Positions 21,458 to 32,566 of a stretch of DNA of 64,000 nucleotides are shown in pieces; within the stretch, counting starts at the first letter, position 1, and every line of letters begins with the position of its first letter. The stretch lies in the NCBI RefSeq assembly GCF_050908995.1, contig NC_135121.1, positions 6,262,001 through 6,326,000 of the forward strand, read 5' to 3'. Below the pieces are notes generated by a model. It had not been told where the DNA came from. It saw only the letters and a list, made by a program, of their open reading frames with translations, and made no database searches. Position numbers and translations under genes: made by a program. Origin of the DNA: Andrena cerasifolii. Its lineage: Eukaryota; Arthropoda; Insecta; Hymenoptera; Andrenidae.

Positions 21458-21740
21458 AATTACTTAGGTTCTGTGCATGTCTTTGGAAGATTTTCGTAAA
21501 GCTCTCTCTGAAAATTCCTCCGTACCGCTGTTGATGGCTGTCACCTCGGAATGAACGAGAATTTGAAACAAACGCGAAGTGGCAAGTAGAGCCTCGACCA
21601 ATCACGAATGTCCGCAAGGCGGCGCAGCCAATCCGAGCGTTCGATTGCAAGCACAAATGGTACCACGTCGAACAAAGGGTTCCACGAGGTAACGTTTTGG
21701 CGGCATAGTTCGCAGAAGCCTGCATAATCGTATTGGATCC
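21458..21740. promoter_or_regulatory. Bidirectional promoter region between the two transposon genes
   Basis: 283 bp separate the divergent ATGs of the transposase (-) and the DUF4806-like gene (+). It is GC-richer than the flanks and lacks a clear TATA. Long ORFs here on the minus strand (up to 21892) are read-throughs antisense to the plus gene. Confidence 0.4.
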
Positions 21741-22203
21741 ATGGAGGTGGAGCTGACGTAAGTATCGCATGTTATCGTGTTTATTAATACGTTACGTCTC
21801 CATCCGTTCTGCTTGCAGAAGAATGAATACTCTGTTGGAGAGTGTTCTGCAACGTGTCCAACCCACCCCCAACGGTCTACCACGCAAACCAACCATCATT
21901 CCTCTATCGTCACCAGAGGAGGTGAAGTGTTTCGAGATCGTCGATGACGAATTGTATTCCGAAGTTGTAAGTGAAAACGAAATTATGCTTTTATTTACTT
22001 TTATATAATACATACTTACATCAATATTTATTTACTTTGTTTAGGTTCAATACTTCAAATACGTTGGTGGGTTCAACCTGAAGGCTGCGGTCGATTTTTG
22101 TATGAAGGAGGCTCTCATTGACGACGTGACAACATCCTTCACGTGGTTCGGCCGAACAGGACAACGACCTCTGAAGGTTCGTTTTAAAAATTACGACATT
22201 TAG
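21741..22203 (+). CDS. DUF4806-like partner protein of the CACTA-like transposon
   Basis: The proposed exons are 21741-21757, 21819-21966 and 22045-22203, with introns of 61 and 78 bp that have gtaagt donors and tgcag/tttag acceptors; phases 2 and 0 agree. The product begins MEVELTRMNTLLESVLQRV, has a Pro-rich linker, then PLSSPEEVKCFEIVDDEL, VQYFKYVGGFNLKAAVDFCM and TSFTWFGRTGQRPLK. The pattern 'P..s.eel..fe..l.d......v..l...GG.n.k..v...l...lt......fnw.G' is that of the DUF4806 domain, found widely in arthropod and cnidarian proteins that are probably of transposon origin. The last exon may instead splice out at 22176 (donor gttcgt) to an unidentified exon. Its role is unknown; DNA binding to element ends is only a guess. 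Confidence 0.5.
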
Positions 22204-23360
22204 TGTCACGACCGTAAAAGTCACGATTTACTGTCACGTGAAAACGACTCTTAACTGCGGTATATATTTTATTTTTCAGAAATATGCTCATTAAAAGTAG
22301 AGACGTGTCTCCTTTTACAGTGGCGAAGAGACCAAACGGTACTTTTCAGTGCCTATTTTAATTGAATACAATGGGAACTACCTCTCAAAGTTCACAAGGA
22401 ACAACAATCGGCACTTTTCAGCGCCCGTTTAATAAAATACTCATTGATCGGTACTTTCCCAGTATCATTTCAATTTTATACTAATATTTTACTTCTTTAC
22501 AGAGTCAACACAAGCGGGGATATGGTGATTCTACGTAAAAACATAAGTCGAAAATATAGAATAAAAGTTTCTGATATCGCCCTTCGTACTCGAGAAAATT
22601 GTCTTATGTTTGCATTTAGAATCACCATTTCTAATTGTAAATATTAAATGTTAATATATGTGCACGTTGTAATTGTAAATATTAAAGGCAAAATACATAC
22701 CTTTAGAAATATAAATAGAAAACTCATTTAATAAACTGCGGCTCACATAACCTGCGAGCAGAACCTCAGGAGCTGCTCCAAAACTGCTGCTTACAAATTC
22801 TCTACGCGCAGTAGAAAGGGTGGGGATACACCTGTAGGTACAGATGTTTTGGTGCGTAGCCAGGTCCGTGTGACGTCACGGGTAGGGGCGGCCATGTGAC
22901 GTGGGGATTTGAGGGAATTTCAATGTGGTCCGGTGTCCGTGGAGCCCAAAAGGGTTCTGCTCGCGAAACGTGTGAAGCTGGTTGAATAAGACAATTTGTA
23001 ACTAATAACTTTGAACGAAATAAAGATTATTGAACTAAACTAAATTTAATTATTGAATATTAACCAGAACTATTAAGAAACGAACAAAGATATTTAAAGA
23101 TTGATCAAAGGTTGGGCTTTATTATAACACGTCCGTGCTTTTACAACGTCGGTGATGAATTGCGAAGCGAAGAAACAGGCTTCTTCGTACGTTCGTTCCT
23201 TTTTTTTTTTTTAAAATTAGTACATTGTTTTCGAGCGATAAGGAAGGAGGTGAAGACAAATTTCAAATGTAATAAACTTCATCCTTAACTCTTTAAAGTT
23301 CGAACTTCGCGCTTTAAGAACTTGCGCTAAACGCCGCTAGGGCGAGGATCGCAACACCGA
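22204..23360. other. Non-coding 3' part of the CACTA-like region; diverged tandem motif
   Basis: No gene is seen. Near 22338, 22412 and 22449 the motif 'cggtacttttcagtgcc' recurs with changes, followed each time by an AT-rich 'ttt(a/g)atwraatac' tract. These could be subterminal repeats of the element. No CACTA terminus was identified. Confidence 0.35.
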
Positions 23361-23378
23361 CACTAGTGATCCTCTAGG

Positions 23379-23514
23379 GGCGGTATTCTCAGTCGCTACT
23401 TATTCTTAAGCAAATGCTTAAGCATTCGGCATCCTCTACTAACCTATTACCTAGTAAAGGATGCCGAATGCTTAAGCATTTGCTTAAGAATAAGTAGCGA
23501 CTATGAATACCGGC
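23379..23514. repeat. Near-perfect palindrome of the TTAAGCAAATGCTTAAG family
   Basis: The arms 'ggcggtattctcagtcgcta' + 'cttattcttaagcaaatgct' + 'taagcattcggcatcct' and their inverse are each about 57 bp, with very few mismatches, around a 22-bp centre. Related to 5194-5385. Confidence 0.85.
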
Positions 23515-23524
23515 CTGAGAACAC

Positions 23525-23785
23525 TGTCCTAGGTAGTGATCGGAAAATGTGTCTCCGAAACCGGAAATAGAGAGAGAGCGAGTAAATAAGATCCACCAAT
23601 TGGATTCCACAACATTGAGCGAAAAGTGGGATCAGCAGCAAACTTCATTCAATACTGAGGCGTGTGATCTTTGACCTAGGGAAGGCAGTATTCTTTTAAA
23701 ATGTGCCCGCCGATTTGTGACTTCCGCTATAGGACAAATTGGTGGACACATTTTCCGATTACTACCTAGAGGATCACTAACCGGT
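23525..23785. repeat. Second palindromic unit, partly interlocked with the previous one
   Basis: 'ggtagtgatcggaaaatgtg' near 23532 pairs with the inverse near 23740-23762, and 'tccaccaattgg' near 23593 with 'caaattggtgga' near 23725. The outer 'ctagtgatcctctagg' near 23363 also pairs with 'cctagaggatcactaa' near 23767, which suggests that the 23379-23514 element inserted in, or arose from, a larger fold-back. Confidence 0.55.
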
Positions 23786-23998
23786 ACAAGATGGCTGAAA
23801 TTATTCCTTCCCTCCCCGCGAAGATCTTCAACCCCCCCGCAACTATGCACCGTCCTTTAGGTCCATGGTGCGACTAGTGTCTAAGGTCACGTGTACTTTT
23901 GTTCATCGTGTTCCTACGTAAGTAGGTATATAACGCTAAGCATTGCGTTAAAGTTTAGTGATAATTTTCTTAAATTAAGTACATTACCTACAAACATT

Positions 23999-25360
23999 AT
24001 GGATTCACGCAAACAAGGAAAAACGATTCATAGCGAGGCACGAAATATGGTGAGCAGAATTATTAAAAAATGTGACGAAGAAGCTAAGAACGGTCAGCTG
24101 CTTCACTTACTACAGCAAGCGAATATCCGCGCGGCCGATTACGCTGGCGTATCAGTGAGGACGATCAGCAGAATTCGGAAAGAAACCACAGAATCTGGAG
24201 AAAAGCAGTTATCTTCGCCAGGGAAGAAACGTCCGCGACGCATCGGGAAGAAATTCCATTGTTCCGAGGAGAATAGAACAATTATAAGGAACATCATTTA
24301 TGAATTCTATATAGAAAACAAAATTGTACCGCCGGCTGCGAAATTGTTAGATGCGATACGAGAGAGAATAGATTTCCCATGGACAAGACACACTCTCTAC
24401 AGGCTGTTGAAAAGTATGGGATTCACATATATGAAAAGTAACAGTGTTAAGAAAATTCTAATCGAAAAACCGAATATTGTTCGTTTGAGATCGAAATACT
24501 TAAAAGCTGTGCAATATTACAGAGCACAAAAGAAGAACATTATTTACATAGGTGAAATGTGGGCCGATGGTAGCTTGTGTTTCAGCAAAGGCTGGCAGAA
24601 CGAAGACTTATTAGAAATGTTACAAAATAAAAGTTCTTCCCACCGGCTAGTAATTGTTCACGCCGGTGGGAGAAACGGATTCATAAATGGCGCGGTTCTT
24701 ATATTCAAAACGCAGACAACAAGTGGAGACTACCACGGGCAAATGAATGCTCTTAATTTTGAGAAATGGATAACAGAAAAATTATTGCCAAATATTCCGC
24801 CGAGTTCAGTAATAGTAATGGAGAACACCCCTTATCATGGTGTGCAATTAAATAAGCCGCCGTCAAAATATAGTATGAGGAAGGAGATGATAGAATGGTT
24901 AACAGAAAATAACATTCCATATGCAGAAACTATGAGGAAGCATGAATTATCGAAACTTGTACAACAGCATAAAAGATCTGGGAAAATATATAAAGTAGAC
25001 GAAATAATCAAAGTGCACGGACACGATGTACTGAGACTGCCACCGTACATGTGCGAATTAAATCCAATTGAATTGGCCTGGGTAGAAGTGAAACGAAAGA
25101 TTCGAGAGAAAAATAATACTTTCACTCTTTCAAGCAACGATTTAGAAATATTTATTCAACAAGCTATACAAGAAGTTACACCAGTTGGGTGGGAAAATTT
25201 CTGCGTACACGTCGAGAAAATTGAAGAAGAATATTGGAAAAAGGATGGCTTATTAGAAGATTTCATGGAAAACTTAACGCTGGCATTAGAAAGCAGCGAG
25301 TCTGACGATTCAGATGATTCAGACGATTCAGACGATAGCGCCTCCTCAGATGATTTATAG
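23999..25360 (+). CDS. IS630/Tc1-mariner-type (DDE_3) transposase-like protein with lost catalytic acids
   Basis: The first ATG is at 23999 and the frame runs 453 codons without interruption. Residues 45-60 (AADYAGVSVRTISRIR) and about 128-145 (WTRHTLYRLLKSMGFTY) form two helix-turn-helix units. The RNase H-fold core follows: IIYIGEMW (181-188), SSHRLVIVHAGGRNGF, VIVMENTPYH (271-280) and LPPYMCELNPIELAW (347-361). In the family the core acids are D of 'YLDETW', D of 'MDNAPYH' and E of 'NPIEL'. Here they are G185 (GGT, 24551), E275 (GAG, 24821) and E358 (intact). The C-terminus is an acidic Ser-Asp repeat tail (431-453). No terminal repeats were seen. Loss of catalysis with retention of the full frame suggests either very recent decay or domestication. 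It is 800 bp upstream of PSMD10 on the same strand. Confidence 0.88.
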   Translation: MDSRKQGKTIHSEARNMVSRIIKKCDEEAKNGQLLHLLQQANIRAADYAGVSVRTISRIRKETTESGEKQLSSPGKKRPRRIGKKFHCSEENRTIIRNIIYEFYIENKIVPPAAKLLDAIRERIDFPWTRHTLYRLLKSMGFTYMKSNSVKKILIEKPNIVRLRSKYLKAVQYYRAQKKNIIYIGEMWADGSLCFSKGWQNEDLLEMLQNKSSSHRLVIVHAGGRNGFINGAVLIFKTQTTSGDYHGQMNALNFEKWITEKLLPNIPPSSVIVMENTPYHGVQLNKPPSKYSMRKEMIEWLTENNIPYAETMRKHELSKLVQQHKRSGKIYKVDEIIKVHGHDVLRLPPYMCELNPIELAWVEVKRKIREKNNTFTLSSNDLEIFIQQAIQEVTPVGWENFCVHVEKIEEEYWKKDGLLEDFMENLTLALESSESDDSDDSDDSDDSASSDDL

Positions 25361-25460
25361 GGTAAGAAAGCATGAAAATTATACTTGCTTTTGAAGATTA
25401 TAATTATGGGTAGTTTATCCTGATACAAAGAGGCAAAATATTACCCCAGTCGAACTATTT

Positions 25461-25480
25461 TTAAGGGGTTGCGCCACCCT
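25461..25480 (+). repeat. Lone TTAA-GGGG terminus
   Basis: TTAAGGGGTTGCGCCACC resembles the left end of the 40902-41637 element (TTAAGGGGGTTTGCGCC). No partner end was found nearby, so this is a truncated or solo end. Confidence 0.4.
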
Positions 25481-25566
25481 GAGGTGCTTGAAACAGGACT
25501 AAACTAGACGATTTTTTTTACTGATACTATGAGGTTGAAAATTATTTCTTTTCCTCTTATGTGTAG

Positions 25567-25800
25567 TAGGGTGGTCCTTATATGTATGGTAAAAAAATCA
25601 AAGTTTTTAAAATTTTCTTCTGACCCTCTCTGAAGTTTCCAAATAGTTTAAAAAATTTCGTCTAAAATTTTTGTAAAATATATTAAGGATTAAAGGTCGC
25701 TCAATGGCATTGAAATATAAATTTATAAATTATTCTTTATAAATTTCCAAAGAGACCTATCATTTTCGGGTAATTACCCTGTTATCCCTCCTTAATTGTT
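25567..25800 (+). repeat. Partial copy of the GGGTGG-ended element
   Basis: TA followed by GGGTGGTCCTTATATG matches the end of the 37060-37589 element (GGGTGGTTCTTATTTTC). Other fragments with the opposite end ('aataagatccac') are at 23584 and 59578. Confidence 0.4.
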
Positions 25801-26159
25801 TAAAAATGCAATTTTCTCGTTTGTAACACATACATTAATAGTTTAACTTAATTAAAAAAATTTCTTTATTCATTTCTACGAATTCTCTCGTACAGCTTAT
25901 TTATATAAAAACAGTAATAGGGACATCGACTCTACATATATACATAATAACATGAAATTAGTATTTATTTTCCGTACAAAGGCAATAAAACGCGTTATGT
26001 GCCCTATCAATTGTTTATTTGTTATATTTTTGTTTTAAATCCTAACCTTTCTAGTTTTCTGTTATAGATGGCGCTTGTAAATAATCAAACATTGAAACCG
26101 TCACTATCGTTGCCGACTTACGATATTGTAATTTGTAAATACTTCAAGAAACTACAAAA

Positions 26160-28285
26160 ATGTCCGACCAATCGATTCACGATATGGCTTATCACGGTAA
26201 AACCTCAGATATTAAGCGTCTTCTGAGTGAAGATGAAAGCTTAAAAACATCCAAAGACAACGTGGGTACTTATTTGTCCGAAATACTTTTTGAGGTTATA
26301 TTGTCACCTTAAGAAATTTCTTTCTTCAGAATGGACGAATGTTAATTCATTGGGCAGCACTGGGAGGCCATGATGAGTTGGTTCGATTTTTATTATCTCT
26401 CGATGCACCTGTAGACCCTACTGACGATGTAAGTATATCGTGTTTATTTTCGCGACAACAAAACAATCCACCCGCAATTGACCGCGACATAGTTGCATAA
26501 TAAATTACGTAGCATGTTTCCGTGATTGTCAGTTCTTTGCCAGTGTCGCCAACATGCACATATACGATGGGTATATTATTTGAAAGCAATGCATGAAACT
26601 AAAGATCTAACAAGGGAACATCCCGAACCCGGAAATTCAAAAAATTCTGAAACTTTGTGAATATGTAGGGAATTTCCTCCCGATTACAACGCAATTTTTA
26701 TTTGCTGTCTAAATGCACTCTAAAAGGGGTGTAATTGACCCCTGAAAATCCGGTTATTTTCCGATTTTCTGTTATAACTCGTGAACTGTAAAATAATTTT
26801 TTCACCAAATGGTAGATCTGATTAAAAGAAGTAACTTTTGACTTGAAACTTTTATTCTATCTCTTACAGTTCGCGAGTTATAAGACAAAATCAGGAAATA
26901 GCCGAATTTTCAGGGGTTAATTTCACCCCGTTCGAGTGAGTTTGGGCAGCAAACCAAAATTTCATTGTAATCAGGAGGAAATCCCCTACTCATTCACAAA
27001 GTTTCAGAATTTTTTGAATTTTCGGGTTCGGAACCTTTCCTTGTAAGTTCTCTTCTTAACTTCCCTGAAGATTCCTATGTTGACTAACAAGGAAACGTTC
27101 CCAATCCGAAAATTCTAATTTTAACGAAACTGTGTGAATGTAGAGCATATTAGACTGCGCAAGGAGCAATTTTCTTTTTCTTGTGGAAATTCACTCTGAT
27201 GGGGTGAAATCTGCTTTTCCTTTTTCACCCTGTACCATAGCTGATCCTACATAAAATCCTTTCATCTAATTACTATTGTTATACCCAATATGCTTTTTTA
27301 TGATTGAAGATTAACGAAATACATCAATTTGAATGTTCAGACAGACATGACGCCGTTAATTTTGGCAGCGTCAGCCGGCCGGGAAAAAGTTGTTAATACT
27401 CTATTGACGGAGGGTGCAAACGTTAATGCTACAACACAAGAAGGTCATTCGGCGTTGCAATATGCGGCATCGAAGAATTGGAAATCTATTTGCACTGCTT
27501 TGCTAGAAAAAGATGCAGATGTCAATATAACTGATAAACGCGGCGCGACGCCACTGCATAGAGCCGCGTCGAAAGGCAATATTGCTGTTGTGAAACTTCT
27601 CGTGGGGTGTGGGAAGAAGTTGAATATAGGTAGATATTACACGAAATTCAATTTTTTCATTTCCCGAAAAAATGTTCGAAATACAACTACGCATCCATAA
27701 TAAATTCTTTGATAAATTTTTTCGTATAAAAAAAATGCATTTAGATTAATATTATTTCGGTTTGTTAATTTTAAAGAATCCATTATATTCGTGTTCTTGG
27801 CAAAAAAAATTTAAAAGAAATATTATTTCTACGTACTTGAATTAAAATGTAAAGTATGAAAGCTATAATTTTTGGAGCTAACAATTCGACAAGTTCATAC
27901 ATTAACAATAAGAATCATTAAAATCAACAAAGTTAGATATGTGCAATTTGAAATATGTTAGCTTATCGATTTCTTTTGTTGTATTACTTATTTTTATAAT
28001 ATATTTATACCTAACTGCAGAATTTTTAAAACAAAGATTTGCCTTCGCCAATATTACGTTCGTGATTCCGATATTTTGATCTACAAAATTTCAGACAGCA
28101 AAGATACTGAAGGCAATACTGCTCTCCATTTGGCGTGCGAAGAAAATCGTGTAGACGAAGCCAAGCAGTTGGTTACGAATGGCGCTAATGTATTAATGAA
28201 GAACAAAGAGGAAAAGACTCCTTTGGATCTTGCGAGTCCAGGATTGGTGCGACAACTGAAAGAAATCAAGGAAAATACATCGTAA
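26160..28285 (+). CDS. PSMD10: 26S proteasome non-ATPase regulatory subunit 10 (gankyrin, p28)
   Basis: The four exons are 26160-26261, 26330-26428, 27341-27629 and 28095-28285, with GT-AG introns in phases 0, 0 and 1. The 681 nt encode 226 aa, exactly the human gankyrin length. The protein is ankyrin repeats throughout: NGRMLIHWAALGGHDELVRF, TDMTPLILAASAGREKVV, GHSALQYAASKNWKSICTAL, GATPLHRAASKGNIAVVKLL and DTEGNTALHLACEENRVDEA, ending EKTPLDLASPGLVRQLKEI. PSMD10 is a chaperone that holds the Rpt3 ATPase during assembly of the 19S base in cytosol and nucleus. The ATG choice is supported by homologous length and by the start of the first ankyrin helix (HDMAYHGKTSDIKRLL). Intron 2 carries a fold-back MITE (26611-27043). 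It is convergent with the myosin gene. Confidence 0.96.
26611..27043. mobile_element. Fold-back MITE, family A, copy 2, in PSMD10 intron 2
   Basis: This is a 433-bp element that is almost entirely a palindrome. The left arm begins caagggaacatcccgaaccc and the right arm ends gggttcggaacctttccttg, with about 190-bp arms that share 'gattacaa', 'cacccctttt..' and 'cgaactgtaa' blocks in inverse order. TAA flanks both sides (3-bp duplication), which fits a PIF/Harbinger-like origin. It is related to copies at 1-243 and 61263-61655. Confidence 0.85.
27090..27220. repeat. Degenerate half copy of family A
   Basis: 'aacaaggaaacgttcccaat', 'actgtgtgaatgtagag' and 'tggaaattcactctgatggg' follow the order of a family A left arm with many changes. 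It starts only about 50 bp after the better copy, so the intron was hit twice or the copy was duplicated. Confidence 0.5.
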
Positions 28286-28458
28286 ATGATAACAAAAAAA
28301 ATATACTAATGTCATTGGCTCAGTGGTGTTCAATCATTTGCCTCTTTCTTATATTAAAGGCAAAATTATTTGAACTTTTCGTATCGTGAAAATTATTTCC
28401 ATTGTGTGAATTATTTACATGAATATAACAAATTTTTATTGTATCATTGCTTTTATTA

Positions 28459-28464
28459 AATAAA
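28459..28464 (+). terminator. Polyadenylation signal AATAAA of PSMD10
   Basis: AATAAA lies 174 bp after the stop codon. Confidence 0.55.
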
Positions 28465-31400
28465 GTCAGAGGTAAATAGTTTTAGTATGTATATGGTTAA
28501 GTCGGCGACGAGATCAATAGCACGGCAAATAATATACAAATACTTGAAAATATACAAAAGTTGAATGTATCAACAGCCAAACGCCAGCTATAAATCTCTA
28601 TCTTTTTCTTTTTTTTTTCATTAAATCACATTATAACATTTATACGTCTGTTGTACTTACATATAGCGACAGAATAATAAATAATCTGTTCCGATATTGA
28701 CAAATTTTTGTATATTGCGTTTCTTTCCGTATAAAGGATGTAAGGGAAAAAGATTCTACGAAAAAAGGTCTAGTAGCTTGTATAATGTTAAAATTATTGC
28801 GACGAGCGGTACTACAATAATAATCCATCGAGTAGTAAATAAATAATCGATTGAAAATCACTGACCGAGTAACGATTCCTCTATCGTTCAGTTCTCAGCA
28901 TTTACTATGCTTTCTTAACATACTTCATTGTCATTAATGTTTGATCTATATTTATATAAAATGTATCAAAAAGTTTATTATTCCCGCTGGTCGAATTTTA
29001 TTCACCTTTATATCGCTCTTTTTTTCCATCTGCCCAGTTTACTTTTTTCTCATGGTTATCTGTTCCAACTCCGTTGGAATTCGTATTCCTAAGAAAAGCG
29101 ATGATCGCATCAGCATCCGAAATAAATTTCTTAAACAAAACGCACCAAAGCTGAGGGGCAATATCTTCTGCGCTTATTTACACAAATTCGCAATGATTTG
29201 CGGCTAACATAAGGTGATCTGGATTTCGTTTTCGTTTAGAGATATTTTAGATGGATCATAAAAAATATTTCATTCCGAGTCAGAGTCATTCTCATCGTAA
29301 TGATCAATTTTGATAGATGTCACTATATAACTGAGTGTTTTAAGCTTCTTTTGTTACGAATACAATATCGCGACAATATTCCACGTAAAGAAGTACATGC
29401 TACTTTAATTTTTCTGGAAATTTCGAACTAAAATCTGGTGTGATTAAAATGAAATCGAAGCTTAGATTAATTTCCCTAAATGCTTTAAATTAATTAGGAA
29501 ACGTAACGTAGAAATACAATTGGAGCATTCTAGAAGTATGCGAAAATACTTTATTGCTATCGATATAAATTATTTTCAATAGATAATTATTTCCAAGAGA
29601 ACAAATTGGAGGGAACGTGAAAGAGATCCCAGCTATAAATATACACGAGGCTTGCTCACTTTAGCATGGTATTTACGCTCTCCAAAATTTTGTTTAGCAC
29701 ATTAGTTTGTAATAAAAGTAATGATTATTATTATAGCACGATTTAGCACAGTTAATGAAATATATTTTTTTACAATCATCCAAATTTCTAAAGGAAAAGA
29801 AATACCACCTATGAAAAAGGTTGTCGACATATCGGTGGTGTTTCAAGTTTTCCATATAAGAGATCCTGAGGTTTGTATCTTCTCTATATGTTCTTTAACC
29901 CAAAAGGGGTCCGAGTAAAAGCTCCTGGTAGTATAAATTTCACCGTACGAACGCATCGTCGGCATTTACGTTTCCCTCTCGACAGACACAATTCATTACA
30001 GTATCTCTCTTTATTTGTGAAATTATAATTTATTTCTTATTAAGTAAATCTGTCGAAAATGTATATAACGTTTATTAAATTTATTCAAAAGATTTTCAGA
30101 TTTAATTATAACCGTGTTACGTGGAGAAAAAATAATGGTCCACGATGCATTAAGTGGCAGTTCAGTTGCAAATTTGAAAAGCCCGCCTAAAAAATCACTA
30201 GAAAGCTGTTTAGTGTAAAAAACAGGCCGGTTTCGTTCATATACAATTGCTTAACCGTATCAAAAAATATTATAACCCTGATGTATATAGAGTCTCCGAT
30301 AAGGCGTGTTGCATCCAGCAAACAATATTTTTGCAGAATAAAATACGAATCCTTAATGTTCCCGCGTAATCGTTTACTGTAAACTTTTGAAGTTTCTAAA
30401 CATCGAGTTGGGTTGCACGTGTTATATATTTAGGCACATTCAGCGGAAAAGATGCCTACAAGATATTCCGCGACTTCATTTAATCTCGATGCTTGCTAAT
30501 TAAAAACAAAAAGACTGACCAGACGAAATCATTAAGAACGCTACTTACAGCGTAAACGTTGCTTTCCGGATGCGCCATACTTTATAGGACACTCTGTATA
30601 TGTGTACATACATGTATACGCGTAATGTGTATAATCGGCCGTTAACCTCTTTTTGTCTCGAGTTCCAAGTTGGGAACACTCTTTACAATAGCTACTCGAC
30701 TAAACAATGATTAAAATTTCAAGACGATAACTGCAAAAGTGCATCTCATCATTTATTTTGTACGTTTTGATTTAATTGCAGGTTTCCTTCAATGAATAAC
30801 GCTCACATTTGCCACTTATTTATTTCACCTACGAAAAATAATACCTTTTCTTTCCCCTATAAATCGGTTCTCTTACTTTAAAGTTTAGTATTTCCATTTG
30901 TTATGTTCTGGCAAAAAGAGGTTAAAAATGCGTCATCTTTGAATGCATGAGAAATGCACAAGCTGTAAAAAAATGCATGTATAAAAACATTGCTGTTCCG
31001 TACTCCCGTTTTCTTCCTCAATTTCATTTTACGGTGTTCGAAGGATTCAACCTCAAACGCATCGAGAAATCCGTTAGAACGTTACTTCCTCGATTAAAAC
31101 ACAAGTGATGGAATTATGGAGACGTTTCTCAAAAGCGTAATAGCCCGTCAACGTATAAACTATGTTAGGAAAATTGATCTTGTTACTGCCATACACTTAT
31201 AAGCTCATGCATGCTAGGAATAACCGTTTCAAGAACCTTTCACTAATTTCTCAATGCATTTGAAACCGAATGGCACGAAACCAAAAAGCTTTCGATCTAC
31301 GATCGGCCCTAAGTACCAATTGATAAATCTCGATCACCGATCTCCGGTTCGTTCCGACAGGCAAGTCAATTCAATCGAAAACAAAAAAAAAAGAATGTTA

Positions 31401-32566
31401 TTTAAAGCAGAAATCAAGAAGAACAAAACTGATAAACTCGAATGAAACGTAAAGAGTATATCTCTTAAAAATAATAATACTTTTTTTTTCAAAATACGGT
31501 TTCTAAATCAAAACCTCTTTCGCATACAAAGTATACTTACATGTAAGAGAGTTCATACTTTTCGTGGAATAACTTTTGATTGTTTCAAAGTGTTCTAGTT
31601 TTCTAAATGCATCTCTGAAATACTTCACACTATCGAATTCTTCACCTCAAAATTTTGCGAACCTTTACCACATATTTCTATATTGTCAGTCTTGTGTAAA
31701 AACTATTATTTTTTTTTTTTTAACACCTTGATTTGACAAACAGTATACCCCGCTTTTTGGAAATTTTATGGTCGCTAACCTCTCGGAACGATGCCCAAAT
31801 CGTCCATGATTGGCTCGATTATTAAAAATAATTACAAATAACATATTACAATTTTTTTTTCGCGATAAAAATAAAAACTGAGATAATAATAATTAATTAA
31901 TAATAATATAACTATAATAGATATTAATGCTGCCTAAATGCGGTGTTACTTCGTTATCGATTATGCAGCCCCAATAATATATTTCTAGTCTTAATCTTAC
32001 CCGACGAAGTAGTAGCATTTTCCGCAAAAAATGACGAAGGTATTCGAAAGGGAATATTTGTCATTCAGAAAGTGTTTAAGATAAAGCTTGTACAAAGTAT
32101 GGCATTCCAGCACTGCTAATGCATAATGGCATATTAACGTACAAATCCTAGTCTACGAGTACCTTGCGCGCTGAATTCGTTGGAAAGGAATCCGGTGCGA
32201 ATTTACCTGTGAACATCTTTCACTGTAAATCATCGACGACGCGAGTCATTGATAAGCTTGTTGAGAAACGGGCAAGGAAAATGTTTTCCAGAGAAGGTTC
32301 GTAATTTTTTGCGGAATTCCGGAAGAAGGGGGGTAAAATACTACTCGGTATGGCCCTGCCGGGTCTCTTTATGTACAGAAGAAAGCCGCCCTCATCTAAT
32401 GGCATCGTTGGGTGCATAGGAATCAACTCCCGAACTCGGGGGTCACGAGTCCTCTGTTTGGAACTCTATTCTTTTCGTAGCAGATCTTGCGCGCACCTCT
32501 TGGACCTGGGTATTTTTTATGGGTTTCCTGCGTTGTGAGGGTTCAATAAGTGGTGTATTCTTTCGT
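28465..32566. other. Intergenic DNA plus probable 3' UTR of the myosin gene
   Basis: There is no gene on either strand. The right-hand part should carry the 3' UTR of the minus-strand myosin mRNA, whose end I cannot place. No clear transposon ends were found in this 4.1 kb, which is unusual for this window. Confidence 0.45.

Noticed and set aside
21657..21688. Earlier ATG (MVPRRTKGSTR) for the DUF4806-like gene
   Set aside because: Joining it in frame needs a 27-bp intron, too short for a normal insect intron; ATG 21741 needs no such intron.
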